Below, one piece after another: positions 49,191 through 60,679 of a stretch of DNA of 64,000 bases; position 1 is the first letter of the stretch; every line of letters begins with the position of its first letter. The notes below the pieces were generated by a model. That model searched no databases. It was not told the DNA's origin and saw only the letters and a program-made list of their open reading frames with translations. The stretch is from positions 76,017,060 through 76,081,059 of the forward strand of contig OU744721.1 of assembly GCA_916613615.1 (NCBI GenBank), in the 5' to 3' direction. The position numbers and the translations under genes are program-made. This stretch comes from Steromphala cineraria (taxonomy: Eukaryota; Mollusca; Gastropoda; Trochida; Trochidae).

Positions 49191-51022
49191 AAAGGTTCGT
49201 AAGCTTCAGTTAGGTTCATATGAGATCAAGAGGTGCCTTTTGCCTTATCAACTGTGAAAAATAATGTGTACTGCTACTTGTATTTCGACTTCTAAATAAT
49301 ATCCATCTTACTTAGCATTGGCACATTTAGAATACGAAGAAACTGATTAACTGAATAACGTTTGCAATGTGAATCCACAAAAATAAAATAAATATATTCT
49401 TCAGTATAGGACGGATTATGGAAACGGGATCTTCTCTCGATGGTGATTATGGGGCCTTCAGGATTATTAAACAGTTGATGTCCATTTTGGAACCCCGAGT
49501 AGAACCTCTTTAAGCTATCTCTGTCGCAGGATTATAAGCTGTCATAATGGAAACTCGATTATACTGAGTAAATGCCGTTTGTCTGTCTCTTTACTATATT
49601 ATACAATCATTTTCTTTAGTTTCGTCACCTTGAATTATCTTTTTGAAGCTCTTTTTCACAACATGTGGTTATCAATGAAGCTAATAAAATGCATGAGACG
49701 TTCGGATTTGAATTGACCCACAACACGGAGTTGTGCCTTCTTGTTTGAACGCAATACAATCTTAAACCAACACAAATTCAAATTGAAACCTAAAATAACT
49801 TCAAATAGTGTTATTTATACAATCAATGCATCAACACATAAAATGTAACTACATACAGATATATGAGTTTAAATATTTTTTTAATTCTTGGTTAAACTGT
49901 TTTGCTGTCACATGGTTTACATATTAGATCACTGTACAAACATTTGAAGTGTGATATATTCATGGTGTAAATGGCTATATACATAAATGTTGGCTTCGAT
50001 CTTAACACATCGGCTTTGTTGATTTTCCAAGAAAGATTTTCTCACATGACTGATTTTTAGATTAATTTTCAATTAATATTTTATAAAATGTTGTGTGCCA
50101 TTTAGATTCTTCGTTCATAAATTAATTAACAGATATAAAGATATACCCCAGGTTTCAATATTGAAGTACTTTTTGTTTATAAATACCATTCAGATAAAAA
50201 TAATATGGGTGAAAATTTAATAAATAATCATGCACATTTACGATTATCTTAAGAAGGGTAATGGTGTATAAATTGTTTTAAATGTTAATTCGTGTTAGAG
50301 AAATTGTGGTAATCAAGTCTATGATAATCGGTTAGAAATTGACTACAAAACTACATTTTATTTGAATCTATTAATGCAAATATATATGATCGTGTCGTAT
50401 TTTCTGAAGTCAAAAATTTATGTTCTTACAATGGACAACTACACATTAAATCATTTAAAGTTTTGCACTAAAGACACGAATTATCAATATGTAAAATACG
50501 GTATTGAGATACATCCACGTTATCACCGTTATTTGATAGATAGGCGTAGATCATTGTTATCTATATGAAGGAGGTTTGATATGTCCCGACACACTACTGA
50601 TATAGCCAAGTGTAATGTATACATGTATGTATGTCACCTATACATCTATGCTGAAAAACATATACTGAAGTAATTTCGTAAAACTATCATTTCTGGTTAA
50701 AAAATTATTGCGCTTATGTCCCAAAACTTTACAAGCTAAAACTTCTGTATAAACATATCATAATTGAGGATTATGATTTTAAAGAAATAATAAATTTTTA
50801 ATATGAATTATTGCATTTAAGTTAATAGCATTATTTACTGTGTAAATGACACTATTTAATAGTAAATGACCTCTTTTATTTTTATTTAAAAATTAAAATT
50901 TAAATTAAGTCTAATCAACTGATACGACTTATACTGAAGTAATTAATAGAGTGACACTTTGTTTCGTAATGCTGTAATTTAAGGTCTTCTTATAAAAAAT
51001 AATAAAAATTGGTTTCTGAATC

Positions 51023-51159
51023 CAGTGATTGGGAAATGCAGGGGCAATGGGCCCATTAAAATTTAGAAATTTACTATTGTTATAATGGACAATGGCCCAT
51101 TTGAAATCAAGAAAACCCTGAAAATGGCTCATTGTCAAAGATGTCTTTCCCAATCCCTG
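51023..51159. mobile_element. Short MITE with CAGKGATTGGGAAA ends
   Basis: Left cagtgattgggaaa, right tttcccaatccctg, inverted; an inner inverted caatgggccatt-like segment follows. Copy A keeps only the left end (about 35415-35440), so the element predates the duplication and was later deleted in A. Confidence 0.6.
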
Positions 51160-52297
51160 TGAATTATATTTTTGAAAGAAAAATTTAAAAAGGGATAATC
51201 CAACTTTAAGAAGAGAGAGGTGAAGAGGACAGTTTCAGTGTTGCAGTCTTCATAACAGAGCACAATCTTTCAAAGCAATTGTTCATGTGGAAATGCATGT
51301 ATTAAAATGAGGCACACGCGAAAATGATTTTTTGATATAATGCAACAAACTTCAACCAACGACTCTTGCATGTATACTTAATGTTTCAATTCTGTTGGAA
51401 AGTAACAACGGTGTATTTGCATTTTCAAAGAATTATTTTCGTGTACAGAATTTAGATTAAATTTGACATTTAACTTGTATATATATTAAATCACATTTGT
51501 AAGATTTTGGTATAACATTTTGTATATCAACGTTTAGACAGTCTCTGAAAAATAACAATTGTCAAAAACCATTATTTATCAAATATAAGATAGGAGCCTC
51601 GGGGAATTGAAAGAAGTTCATTGCAGATCTAGACTTGCTTATAATATATAGAGCTTTTGTTAGGTCAAATTGATGTTAACTACAGTCTGAGTGTAAGATT
51701 ATCAGCGGTATGTCATCATTTTTGAATGTTTAGATTCTGGTCTCTTGATTAATTAAGTACGTAGACTTGCTATTAGTTAGTGTACAATACCGTGCCTGTC
51801 AAACACCTCACATTCCGATATTCTACTATATGACTAGGTATGAAATAAGAGCGCCTTAAGTAAGTCTACATAGGTTTATTTAAATCTACTAACGATACCA
51901 AAGTACACAGAACGTATAAGGGCTATAATGTTCAACAAAAGAAAGTATTCAGTTTACATTGGCTAAATGTGTATGGTATATTCCTATAGAAGTTCGTATC
52001 ACAAAGCAGTTACGAGATGTATAGTGGTGTGAATACAAGCTAGGAGACTGTGACTCACTGCTCGTACACTACAGACTATAGAATATCGCAACGGTCCCAG
52101 CTCAGTAGTAACAGCCAGTGGCTGTTGTATGTAGACACAGCGTGACGTAGCGGGGAATACCGCTTCATGTGACAAACTGTCTAACTCGTTTCCTAGAATA
52201 ACAATTTCCTGATATCCGTTGCAGTGCTAAGAAGTTGACGATGTCATACATGTTATAGAGGCGGACGTATTTCACTCGCTCAACTTTATTAGGAGAT

Positions 52298-55200
52298 ATG
52301 GCCAGATTTCTACCCTTGCGAGGTAAGTTACATAGATAAACATCACGCATGACTGAGACCCAGATATCTGACCTTTGTACGTTTGAGTCTATATAGTGGC
52401 TATACTGTTGGTGTGATAAGATGACTGTAGCCATGAACAAGTCTTCTTAAATATTCAATATTACAAATTTCAATTCAGACATGTTCGGGAAAATAAAATA
52501 TGTAGCATAATGATATATATAAATATAAGATGAAACATTTAACAAATGTCATAATAGAGTTATTGTTTGTTAAAGGAGACGTTGTATCTGATGATGTGCA
52601 TTTTTAAAGTTATTTCCATTAACGATTTAGTTATAGTGTAAATGATACAAAGAAGAGCTTTCAGCCATGCCCTTGGTGTATTGATTTAGCGCAATCTAGT
52701 TAAAACTAGCTGTAGTGTTATCGTCCCCTTACGTTACTTAGGGGACGTAACAGCTAGTTTTAACTAGATTGGGATTTAGCGCTATAAAAGTAATGTACTC
52801 ATTATTATCATTAGGTCCACCTATATACAAAGGTACACTATAAGGCACTATATAATGTTTTATACAAAGTAGATGTCAAAGCCAGCTGTTGAATGTACAC
52901 ATGATTGCAAGAGTCGACGCGACATTAAACGCATATCCAACATTAATTTTGTTTGTGATCAACCAAATGAATTGAGCGAGTAACCTTATAGTAATAAGAG
53001 TATGTACAGAGACTGACACCACAAGACAAGGATGGGCGGGTCAAGTTACACCATCTATATGTACATGTATATATATATATAGGTTATCTCTGACCACCTA
53101 CTTACGTATGTGCACTACTGTATAATCACCTATTCCTGGGGACTTCCTGAGTTATCATAGATAATCAACCAAGATTAAAATTGCTGCTCGTTTAACAACG
53201 CTCGGAACAATCACCATTTATTTTACGATTCCAGTTAATGCCAATCCTAATAGATGTTATATGTATGACATGTATTATGTTACATTAATTGACTTTGAAA
53301 CTGACATATCTATTTTCAACGCTCGGAACAATCACCTTTTATTTTACGATTCCAGTTAATGCCAATCCTAATAGATGTTATATGTATGACATGTATTATG
53401 TTACATTAATTTACTATCAAACTGGTATATCTATTTTCAAATGGATACGGTTAGTAAAAGCTATTCCCATTTGACAATGAAAAACAAGTTTGAAGGATAA
53501 CACAACTTCTTAACAACAATAACGAAGTTGTACGATCCATCATACTTGTTCTTCATCATAAAATCAGCTTCTAAAATTCCAATCAAAGAAATCATACGTC
53601 CAATTTAATACTCATTGGATAATGGGACTACAGCATTATAATTTTCTGTGTAAACGATTATGTGAGAAGTTTATAATGGTTCGAACTGTAACCGTTTAAA
53701 ACTGTAAACAGAGCATGTCGTTGACTTCAATGTTTTAAGAGTGGATAAACGCCATATAAAATGTATAGACATCTGGCAACGGCCAATACTGACCTACAGC
53801 TTCTCTACATGGAAATAATAGTTTTTACTTAAAATACCCGTATGATTATATCAAAATCATGTCATTTCGTTAGTATTGTATTTATAACGCAAAGCAAGAC
53901 TACATTTCATCGATAACAAATTCATCTGAAAAATACGGATGACAAATATGGATGACATGTTAAATTTTACAAAACATGCCATTCATTTTTCCACTTCACA
54001 GCTGAACAATGTTTTTCAGATATATGCAGCGCATCTGAAGATGAAGATGAGGATGAAGATGAAAGTACGCTACTCACGGATGGTAAGGATGATCTATCAA
54101 TCTGTCCCGAATATAATATCAGTTTAATCAGAGGGAACCAATCAATCGTACAATGTATATATGTATGTATAAGTCGAAATGCGACGCATCCAGTCATTAT
54201 TAAAATGATACCTACAGTAAGTGTTGTCAAAGTATTTTTTTCATATGTAAATATATACACAAAGAACTTAGTTAAGCACCCCCAATGTTTTCAGAAAATA
54301 AGCTTCTGCTAATAAACCATACAAAGTTCCAGAAAAACAATTAGGGTTTTTCGATAGAACGATCATTTAGCAGTGTAGAAATGAAAACTTCACTCAATTT
54401 ACGATTCACTGTCTTTGGATAACTTTTTTTCCCCGGCTTGGTATTTTTGAAAATCCAAGTTTACTTATAATTGAAAATGAAAGTAAATATTTTTTGCTGC
54501 AATATGGCAATGATTATTCTCTTGGCTGAATTGATAATTTTTAGTAAGGATCTCTTAGCAAATGTTAGTCGTTAGAGCAGTATGAGCCTTCAAAATCACA
54601 AAATTATCAAATATCAAATTTGAAAAAAGCTTCCTTAAGACAAAACTGGCGACTCTTTAAGATAATGGCTTATCTGAAGTGAGAAGAAGTGTTTGACCAA
54701 CAAGTCCAACTCAAAGAATCTCAAATTTACTCACAGATTTGAAAGTTTTCGAAATTTTCTCAATTATGGTTGAAAAAAGTACTGAAATTCAATGTCCTGC
54801 AAGGCTTTTATCGCGCATGATTAAAAAGGTTTCTCTAATTGAATGTCAACTAGGGATCATAAATGTTATTTTTGATTTAAAAAATACAATGTTTTATGCG
54901 TGGTTTCTCACCAATGACAATAGTTATATTTGGCCAAATTTCAGTGGTCTCACATTTTTTCTAATATTTTCAATTATTTTGTATTATAATGATTTTTACG
55001 TCAATTAAATAGTAGATAAAACGGCAATTGTTATATCTAGAGTGGTCAATACATCAAATATATCACAATATTCAAAGAGCTCCCAATTTCATTTTACAAA
55101 ATGGGCGGTGCTTAATTAAGTTCTTTGTGTATATTAGTATAATATGGGTTTCTTGAATATGAAGATATTGTAATGATTAGTGATACATTGTTTCTTCAAA

Positions 55201-58200
55201 CGGATTGCTGCAACAAAGCTATATAGTCATAAGCGAGATCAAATGAGTGTTATTTGTTGTATTTTAACAAGTTTGGAACAATATTGTGTAAAAATGATAC
55301 ACCCGAAAGCTTGCTTCAACATAACTTTCCAAAGGTTCTTTTCATGTATACATGTGTATGTGCGGCACTACTTATTTAATATTAACTTGGCAGAAGTGTA
55401 TATATTTATGTTGAATGTTTGTGTTAAAGACGTAGATGGTCCAGGGGACATCTTCCAGAAATACTATACCAGGTTCATGCAGTGAGTATGTGAATTAAGT
55501 TTAAATCATTGTTCAGAAATATTGCTTAAAATATCCATCGTTTAAATCACTTTTAACAAACGGTGTTGTGACGCTTTCTTAGAATCTGCAAAACTAAATG
55601 ATGAACTGCAATATCAGTTTTTATACAAGTAAATTATTAGATTTACATCGTAATTCTATGAATTTCAAACTTGTATAAAAGAAAATATGAAGGATCATAC
55701 AAGCTGAACGTAAAAGAAATAGATGATTTATGTGTTTATGATTTGGTTAATCAATTTCATATTGCATATAGGGGAATTATATTTTCCAATATTTCGTTTC
55801 TATCAAATTATTACTTAAAGGGGCAGTAGCACGTTTTTAGGGGGAATATAAGGTGATGTCAGGAAAATGAAAATTAATGGTTCCAATTGAAAGACAATGC
55901 ATTTAAACTAAAAGAAGCAGTAGTAATTCAAATATATAATGTAAAGTTTAGCCATGCGATTCCATTTTCTTACACAAAATGAATTAAAGGTGTTCACAAA
56001 AAAATGGCCGCCAATGGATTTTAGGTGAATCTTCATACTTTGTTCCCTGACTATGGAAGGTTGGCTTGTGTAATGAGATTTTTGACACTTTCAAAATGAT
56101 ACATTTAGCCTTAACGTACAATTATCAGTGAAAAATTTGAAATATAAAATTATCAAAAAACGTGCTACTGCCACTTTAAAATCATATTAAAGAAATTATA
56201 ATTATGCCTTAATTTTTACAGAAAGTTTGGATCAAGGAAGAGAGCAAAGGCTAAACGGAAGAAGGCAGCGGAAGAAAAGGAAAAAGAAAAGGAAGAAGAA
56301 AAGGATGATGAAAAGGATTCCAAGCCACCAGTTGATGAACATGAATATGACTTTCACAATGCAAAAAGAGGAATGGCAATTGTAATAAACAATGATAAAT
56401 TCCTTTTTGAATCAAATATGGGCGATAGAAAAGGTTCTAAACACGATGCAGACGGGCTGGTCACCACGTTCAAACAACTTGGTTTTGATGTTACCTTGCA
56501 TAATAACCTTACAACTAAAGACATGGTGTCCAAACTGATACAAGGTAAATTTGAAACATACAGGCATTTTGAAGAAAATATAACAGGATGTCCGAGTGCA
56601 CGTTTATTTATTCTGATGGATACTCGTTTCTAAAATTATTTATTCTAATATAAACATCGTTTTAAAAAGACAGTTTAGCTAACTTTAGTTGTCAACTCAC
56701 ATTCTTGATTTTGAAACCTCTCCAAATGCAATAAGAAATCGAAGGAAACACATAACTGAATAAAGTAATATGGGATATATGAACTTTCTGAAATTGAATA
56801 ATTGATTTATTTCGTTAATAAAAACCAAATAGAATCATAAGAAATAAAGTCTCAATCTTATTTTGTCAAATATATCATACTGATACGCGCAAGTCTTTTG
56901 TTGTACACAAATCATTATCGTCTTAAACTTATCCTAAAGAACCAACCAGAACCGTTTCAAGAAACAATAATTTCATTCCTTTCAACTCTATACACCAGCC
57001 GCCTCCAACAAAACGTACGACCACGAGGACGCCGACTGTTTCGCCTGTGCTATCCTCACCCACGGTGGAGAGGAGGTATTCCAACCTAGAGACGGCTCCA
57101 GCAACTCCAAGGTCAGACACGACGTGGTGTTCGGTGTGGACGGCTTGCTGGTTCCCACCAGGTTCCTGCTCAGTATCTTCAACGATGAGTGCTGTCCTGA
57201 ACTGGAGGGAAAACCTAGGCTCTTCTTTATACAGGTGCGTGCATAAGGGTTGTATAGCCATGAGTCAAATTACTATGATTGACTGATAAAGTTAAGTATC
57301 TTCAACGATGAGTGCTGTCCTGAACTGGAGGGTAAACCTAGGCTCTACTTTATACAGGTGCGTGCATAAGGGTTGTATAGCCATGAGTCAAATTACTATG
57401 ATTGACTGATAAAGTTTAGTATCTTCAACGATGAGTGCTGTCCTGAACTGGAGGGTAAACCTAGGCTCTACTTTATACAGGTGCGTGCATAAGGGTTGTA
57501 TAGCCATAAGTCAAATTACTATGATTGACTGATAAAGTTTAGTATCTTCAACGATGAGTGCTGTCCTGAACTGGAGGGTAAACCTAGGCTCTACTTTATA
57601 CAGGTGCGTGCATAAGGGTTGTATAGCCATGAGTCAAATTACTATGATTGACTGATAAAGTTTAGTATCTTCAACGATGAGTGCTGTCCTGAACTGGAGG
57701 GTAAACCTAGGCTCTACTTTATACAGGTGCATACATAAGGGTTGTATAGCCATGAGTCAAATTACTATGATTGACTGATAAAGTTTAGTATCTTCAACGA
57801 TGAGTGCTGTCCTGAACTGGAGGGTAAACCTAGGCTCTACTTTATACAGGTGCGTGCATTAAGGTTGTATAGCCATGAGTCAAATTACTATGATTGACTG
57901 ATAAAGTTTAGTATCTTCAACGATGAGTGCTGTCCTGAACTGGAGGGTAAACCTAGGCTCTACTTTATACAGGTGCGTGCATTAAGGTTGTATAGCCATG
58001 AGTCAAATTACTATGATTGACTGATAAAGTTTAGTATCTTCAACGATGAGTGCTGTCCTGAACTGGAGGGTAAACCTAGGCTCTTCTTTATACAGGTGCG
58101 TGCATTAAGGTTGTATAGCCATGAGTCAAATTACTATGATTGACTGATAAAGTTTAGTATCTTCAACGATGAGTGCTGTCCTGAACTGGAGGGTAAACCT

Positions 58201-60679
58201 AGGCTCTACTTTATACAGGTGCATACATAAGGGTTGTATAGCCATGAGTCAAATTACTATGATTGACTGATAAAGTTTAGTATCTTCAACGATGAGTGCT
58301 GTCCTGAACTGGAGGGTAAACCTAGGCTCTACTTTATACAGGTGCATACATAAGGGTTGTATAGCCATGAGTCAAATTACTATGATTGACTGATAAAGTT
58401 TAGTATCTTCAACGATGAGTGCTGTCCTGAACTGGAGGGTAAACCTAGGCTCTACTTTATACAGGTGCGTGCATAAGGGTTGTATAGCCATGAGTCAAAT
58501 TACTATGATTGACTGATAAAGTTTAGTATCTTCAACGATGAGTGCTGTCCTGAACTGGAGGAAAAACCTAGGCTCTTCTTTATACAGGTGCGTGCATAAG
58601 GGTTGTATAGCCATGAGTCAAATTACTATGATTGACTGATAAAGTTTAGTATCTTCAACGATGAGTGCTGTCCTGAACTGGAGGAAAAACCTAGGCTCTT
58701 CTTTATACAGGTGCGTGCATAAGGGTTGTATAGCCATGAGTCAAATTACTATGATTGACTGATAAAGTTTAGTATCTTCAACGATGAGTGCTGTCCTGAA
58801 CTGGAGGAAAAACCTAGGCTCTTCTTTATACAGGTGCGTGCATAAGGGTTGTATAGCCAAAATGCTATTATTCAGTAACAAACTCAGTATCTTCAACAAT
58901 GAATGCTGTCCTGAACTGGAGGGTAAACCTAGGCTCCTCAGTATACAGGTGCGTGCATAAGGGTTGTATAGCCATGAGTAAAATTACTATGATTGAATGA
59001 TAAAGTTTAGTATCTTCAACGATGAGTGCTGTCCGAAACTTGAGAACAAATATATGTTCTTTCTTCACTTACCCGTATTTGTCCTAATAAGCGCCCGGGG
59101 CGCTTAGCTTGCAAAAATCCAAAGGGGGCGCTTATTAGGATACCTCAGAAAGGGGGGGCGCTTATTAGGAATACGTTATAGACAAGCGAAACTAGCATTT
59201 GTCGAGATTCTGAACGAGAATGAAAGTAGGTCGATCGTGGAAATTCAATGCAACTACACATTCACAGGCCCGGATAAACTAAAAACTATTGGAAAAGCAG
59301 TAGAGGTACGCCATTTTACGTATGAAAGGGAGGGGGGCGCTTATTAGGGAGGGGCGCTTATTAGGACGAATACGGTACGTAACTACATATACAGACGGTA
59401 TATACATGAGTATCAAAGTACAATGGTTGAATAAGGTAACAACTGATTTTTAGTTAACCTGTAGAATAACATCAATCGAAGCTTCAGTAAGCTAGCCGAT
59501 TTGAATACATCAACTATCAGAGTTAATGAAGTTTTTACTTTTTCAGGCATGTCGTGGAGGGAAAATGGACGAAGGAATGGGAATCGAAGTCTTGATAAGA
59601 AAGAAGAAGAAAAGGACCCAAGATACTTCAAGTGGAGGAAATGACGATGAATTTGAGGAAGATGATACCTCCTCTGTTCCAAACAACAAGCCACAAGCTA
59701 AACATGCAAAGGAAGAAGACAAATCAGTTCCAGAATCAAAAGAATCAGGGGAGGTATCTCAACAGCCTCATCCAGACCAAACTGTAAAGAGTGGAGAGAA
59801 AGAGGACCCTGCAGCAAAAGATGATTGCACTAGTCCAGAGTCCAAGGCACATCCGGTCCAAGAGTCCTCTGTTCAGGAGACACAAGCACCTGCAGAAGAA
59901 GCAAAGGAGGAAGAGAAGAGTTTCATAGAAGAGAAGACCAAAGGGACACCACAAGTGGAAGATGAAGTTGTATACTCAAGGACAACAGGGGAAAGAAATA
60001 CAGAGCATCCAGTACAGGAGACTGTGCTACCTGGAGGAGAAGCAAGGAAGGAAGAGAAGAGTAGCACAGAGGAGCAGGAGAAGAGTAATGAAGCTGTACC
60101 AGAGGGAGTGGTATACTCAAGGATAGCCATGGAGAAGATCCTGACCATATCGCCCCCACCTATATACAAGGACTTCATGTTGATGTATGCTGCGCCCCCT
60201 GGTAAGTAGGAAGATGTTAGATATTGAACCATTGATATTGAAATGAAAATTTACAAACCAAAAATCTCAGTGATTTAGGAATCTGTCAGGAATTGAAAAA
60301 TAACTTCTCACTAGATCTCACACACAATTGTGTTTTCACATTTCATTTGTTACTGTGTATGCTTGTTCCGATTTTCTCCAGAACGTTTTTTTACTATTGT
60401 GTTTTAGAAACTGAACCTATATAACATTATATCATTTCAGGATTTTTCGCATGGCGACGTGACACAGGTGGGTGGCTGATTCAGATGCTAGTCAGTGTTC
60501 TCCGGACAGCTGATGTGACCAATGTTCCTCTGACTAGGCTCCTGACCACTGTGTCCAATAGGGTCTCCAATGAGTATGAATCTGCCAGCAGGAAGACACA
60601 CATGAACAGGAAGAAACTCATCCCTTGTGTGATGTCCATGCTTACTAAGGATGTGTACTTCAGAGGCAAACATTCCTGA
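52298..60679 (+). CDS. Caspase B with long charged p20/p10 linker (530 aa)
   Basis: Seven exons: 52298-52322, 54020-54082, 55430-55481, 56222-56544, 56999-57234, 59547-60201, 60441-60679, same phases as caspase A. Exon 2 has a stronger acceptor (gtttttcag) and exon 4 a better donor (gtaaat) than A. N-terminus MARFLPLR, acidic run, then FGSRKRAKAKRKK, basic/Glu-rich. p20: MAIVINNDKF, DRKGSKHDA, His176 in LTHG, Cys235 in ACRGGKMDEG. The linker is 17 residues shorter than in A and keeps HPVQE...VVYSR twice. p10: AWRRDTGGWLIQ, MSMLTKDVYFRGKHS. All active-site residues are intact, so both copies could be functional enzymes. Intron 3 carries a TTAA MITE, intron 2 a Tc1-like TIR element, intron 5 a large tandem array and a TIR element. 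Probable poly(A) signal at 61319-61324. Confidence 0.87.
52692..52771. repeat. Hairpin in caspase B intron 1
   Basis: Counterpart of 36867-36958, with arms caatctagttaaaactagct / agctagttttaactagattg; the loop region is shorter. Confidence 0.75.
54256..55131. mobile_element. 876-bp Tc1/mariner-type TIR element (copy B only)
   Basis: Ends tacacaaagaacttagttaa and, on the other side, the reverse complement of tacacaaagaacttaattaa, running on through gcacc. TA duplicates at both flanks (54254-54255 and 55132-55133); copy A has the empty site aaatatattagtat near 38350. No transposase is seen; the 89-codon frame at 54739-55008 is featureless. Confidence 0.85.
55819..56175. mobile_element. TTAA-type MITE, copy 4 (in caspase B intron 3)
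   Basis: A 357-bp element, ends aggggcagtagcacgtttt / aaaacgtgctactgccact, flanked by TTAA. Copy A has the empty site acttaaaatcaa near 39050, which proves insertion after the duplication and fixes TTAA as target. Confidence 0.9.
57172..59065 (+). repeat. 123-bp tandem array of exon-5 end plus donor, 16 units
   Basis: The unit starts at the last 63 bases of caspase B exon 5 (agtatcttcaacgatgag...tttatacag), includes the donor gtgcgtgca and 60 bases of intron, and repeats every 123 bases: 57172 (the real exon), 57295, 57418, 57541, 57664, 57787 and on to 58886 and a diverged 59009. Most units are nearly identical, implying recent expansion or homogenisation. Every full unit carries an apparently intact 5' splice site ahead of the true acceptor at 59546. 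Confidence 0.92.
59071..59377. mobile_element. TIR element 2 (related to 21245-21549)
   Basis: Left acccgtatttgtcctaataa, right ttattaggacgaatacggta: inverted ends with the same TACCGTATT start as element 1. Internal copies of ggcgcttattagga echo the ends, as in element 1. Missing from copy A (cacttaattacatata), hence inserted after the duplication. Confidence 0.75.

Noticed and set aside
54739..55008. Transposase gene inside the Tc1-like element
   Set aside because: The 89-codon frame has no DDE/D motif or helix-turn-helix and is too short.
57172..59065. CRISPR-like array or coding tandem repeat
   Set aside because: Units are long and contiguous without unique spacers; they copy an exon end plus intron in a eukaryotic gene. 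Using a unit as an extra 61-bp exon would shift the frame into a stop.
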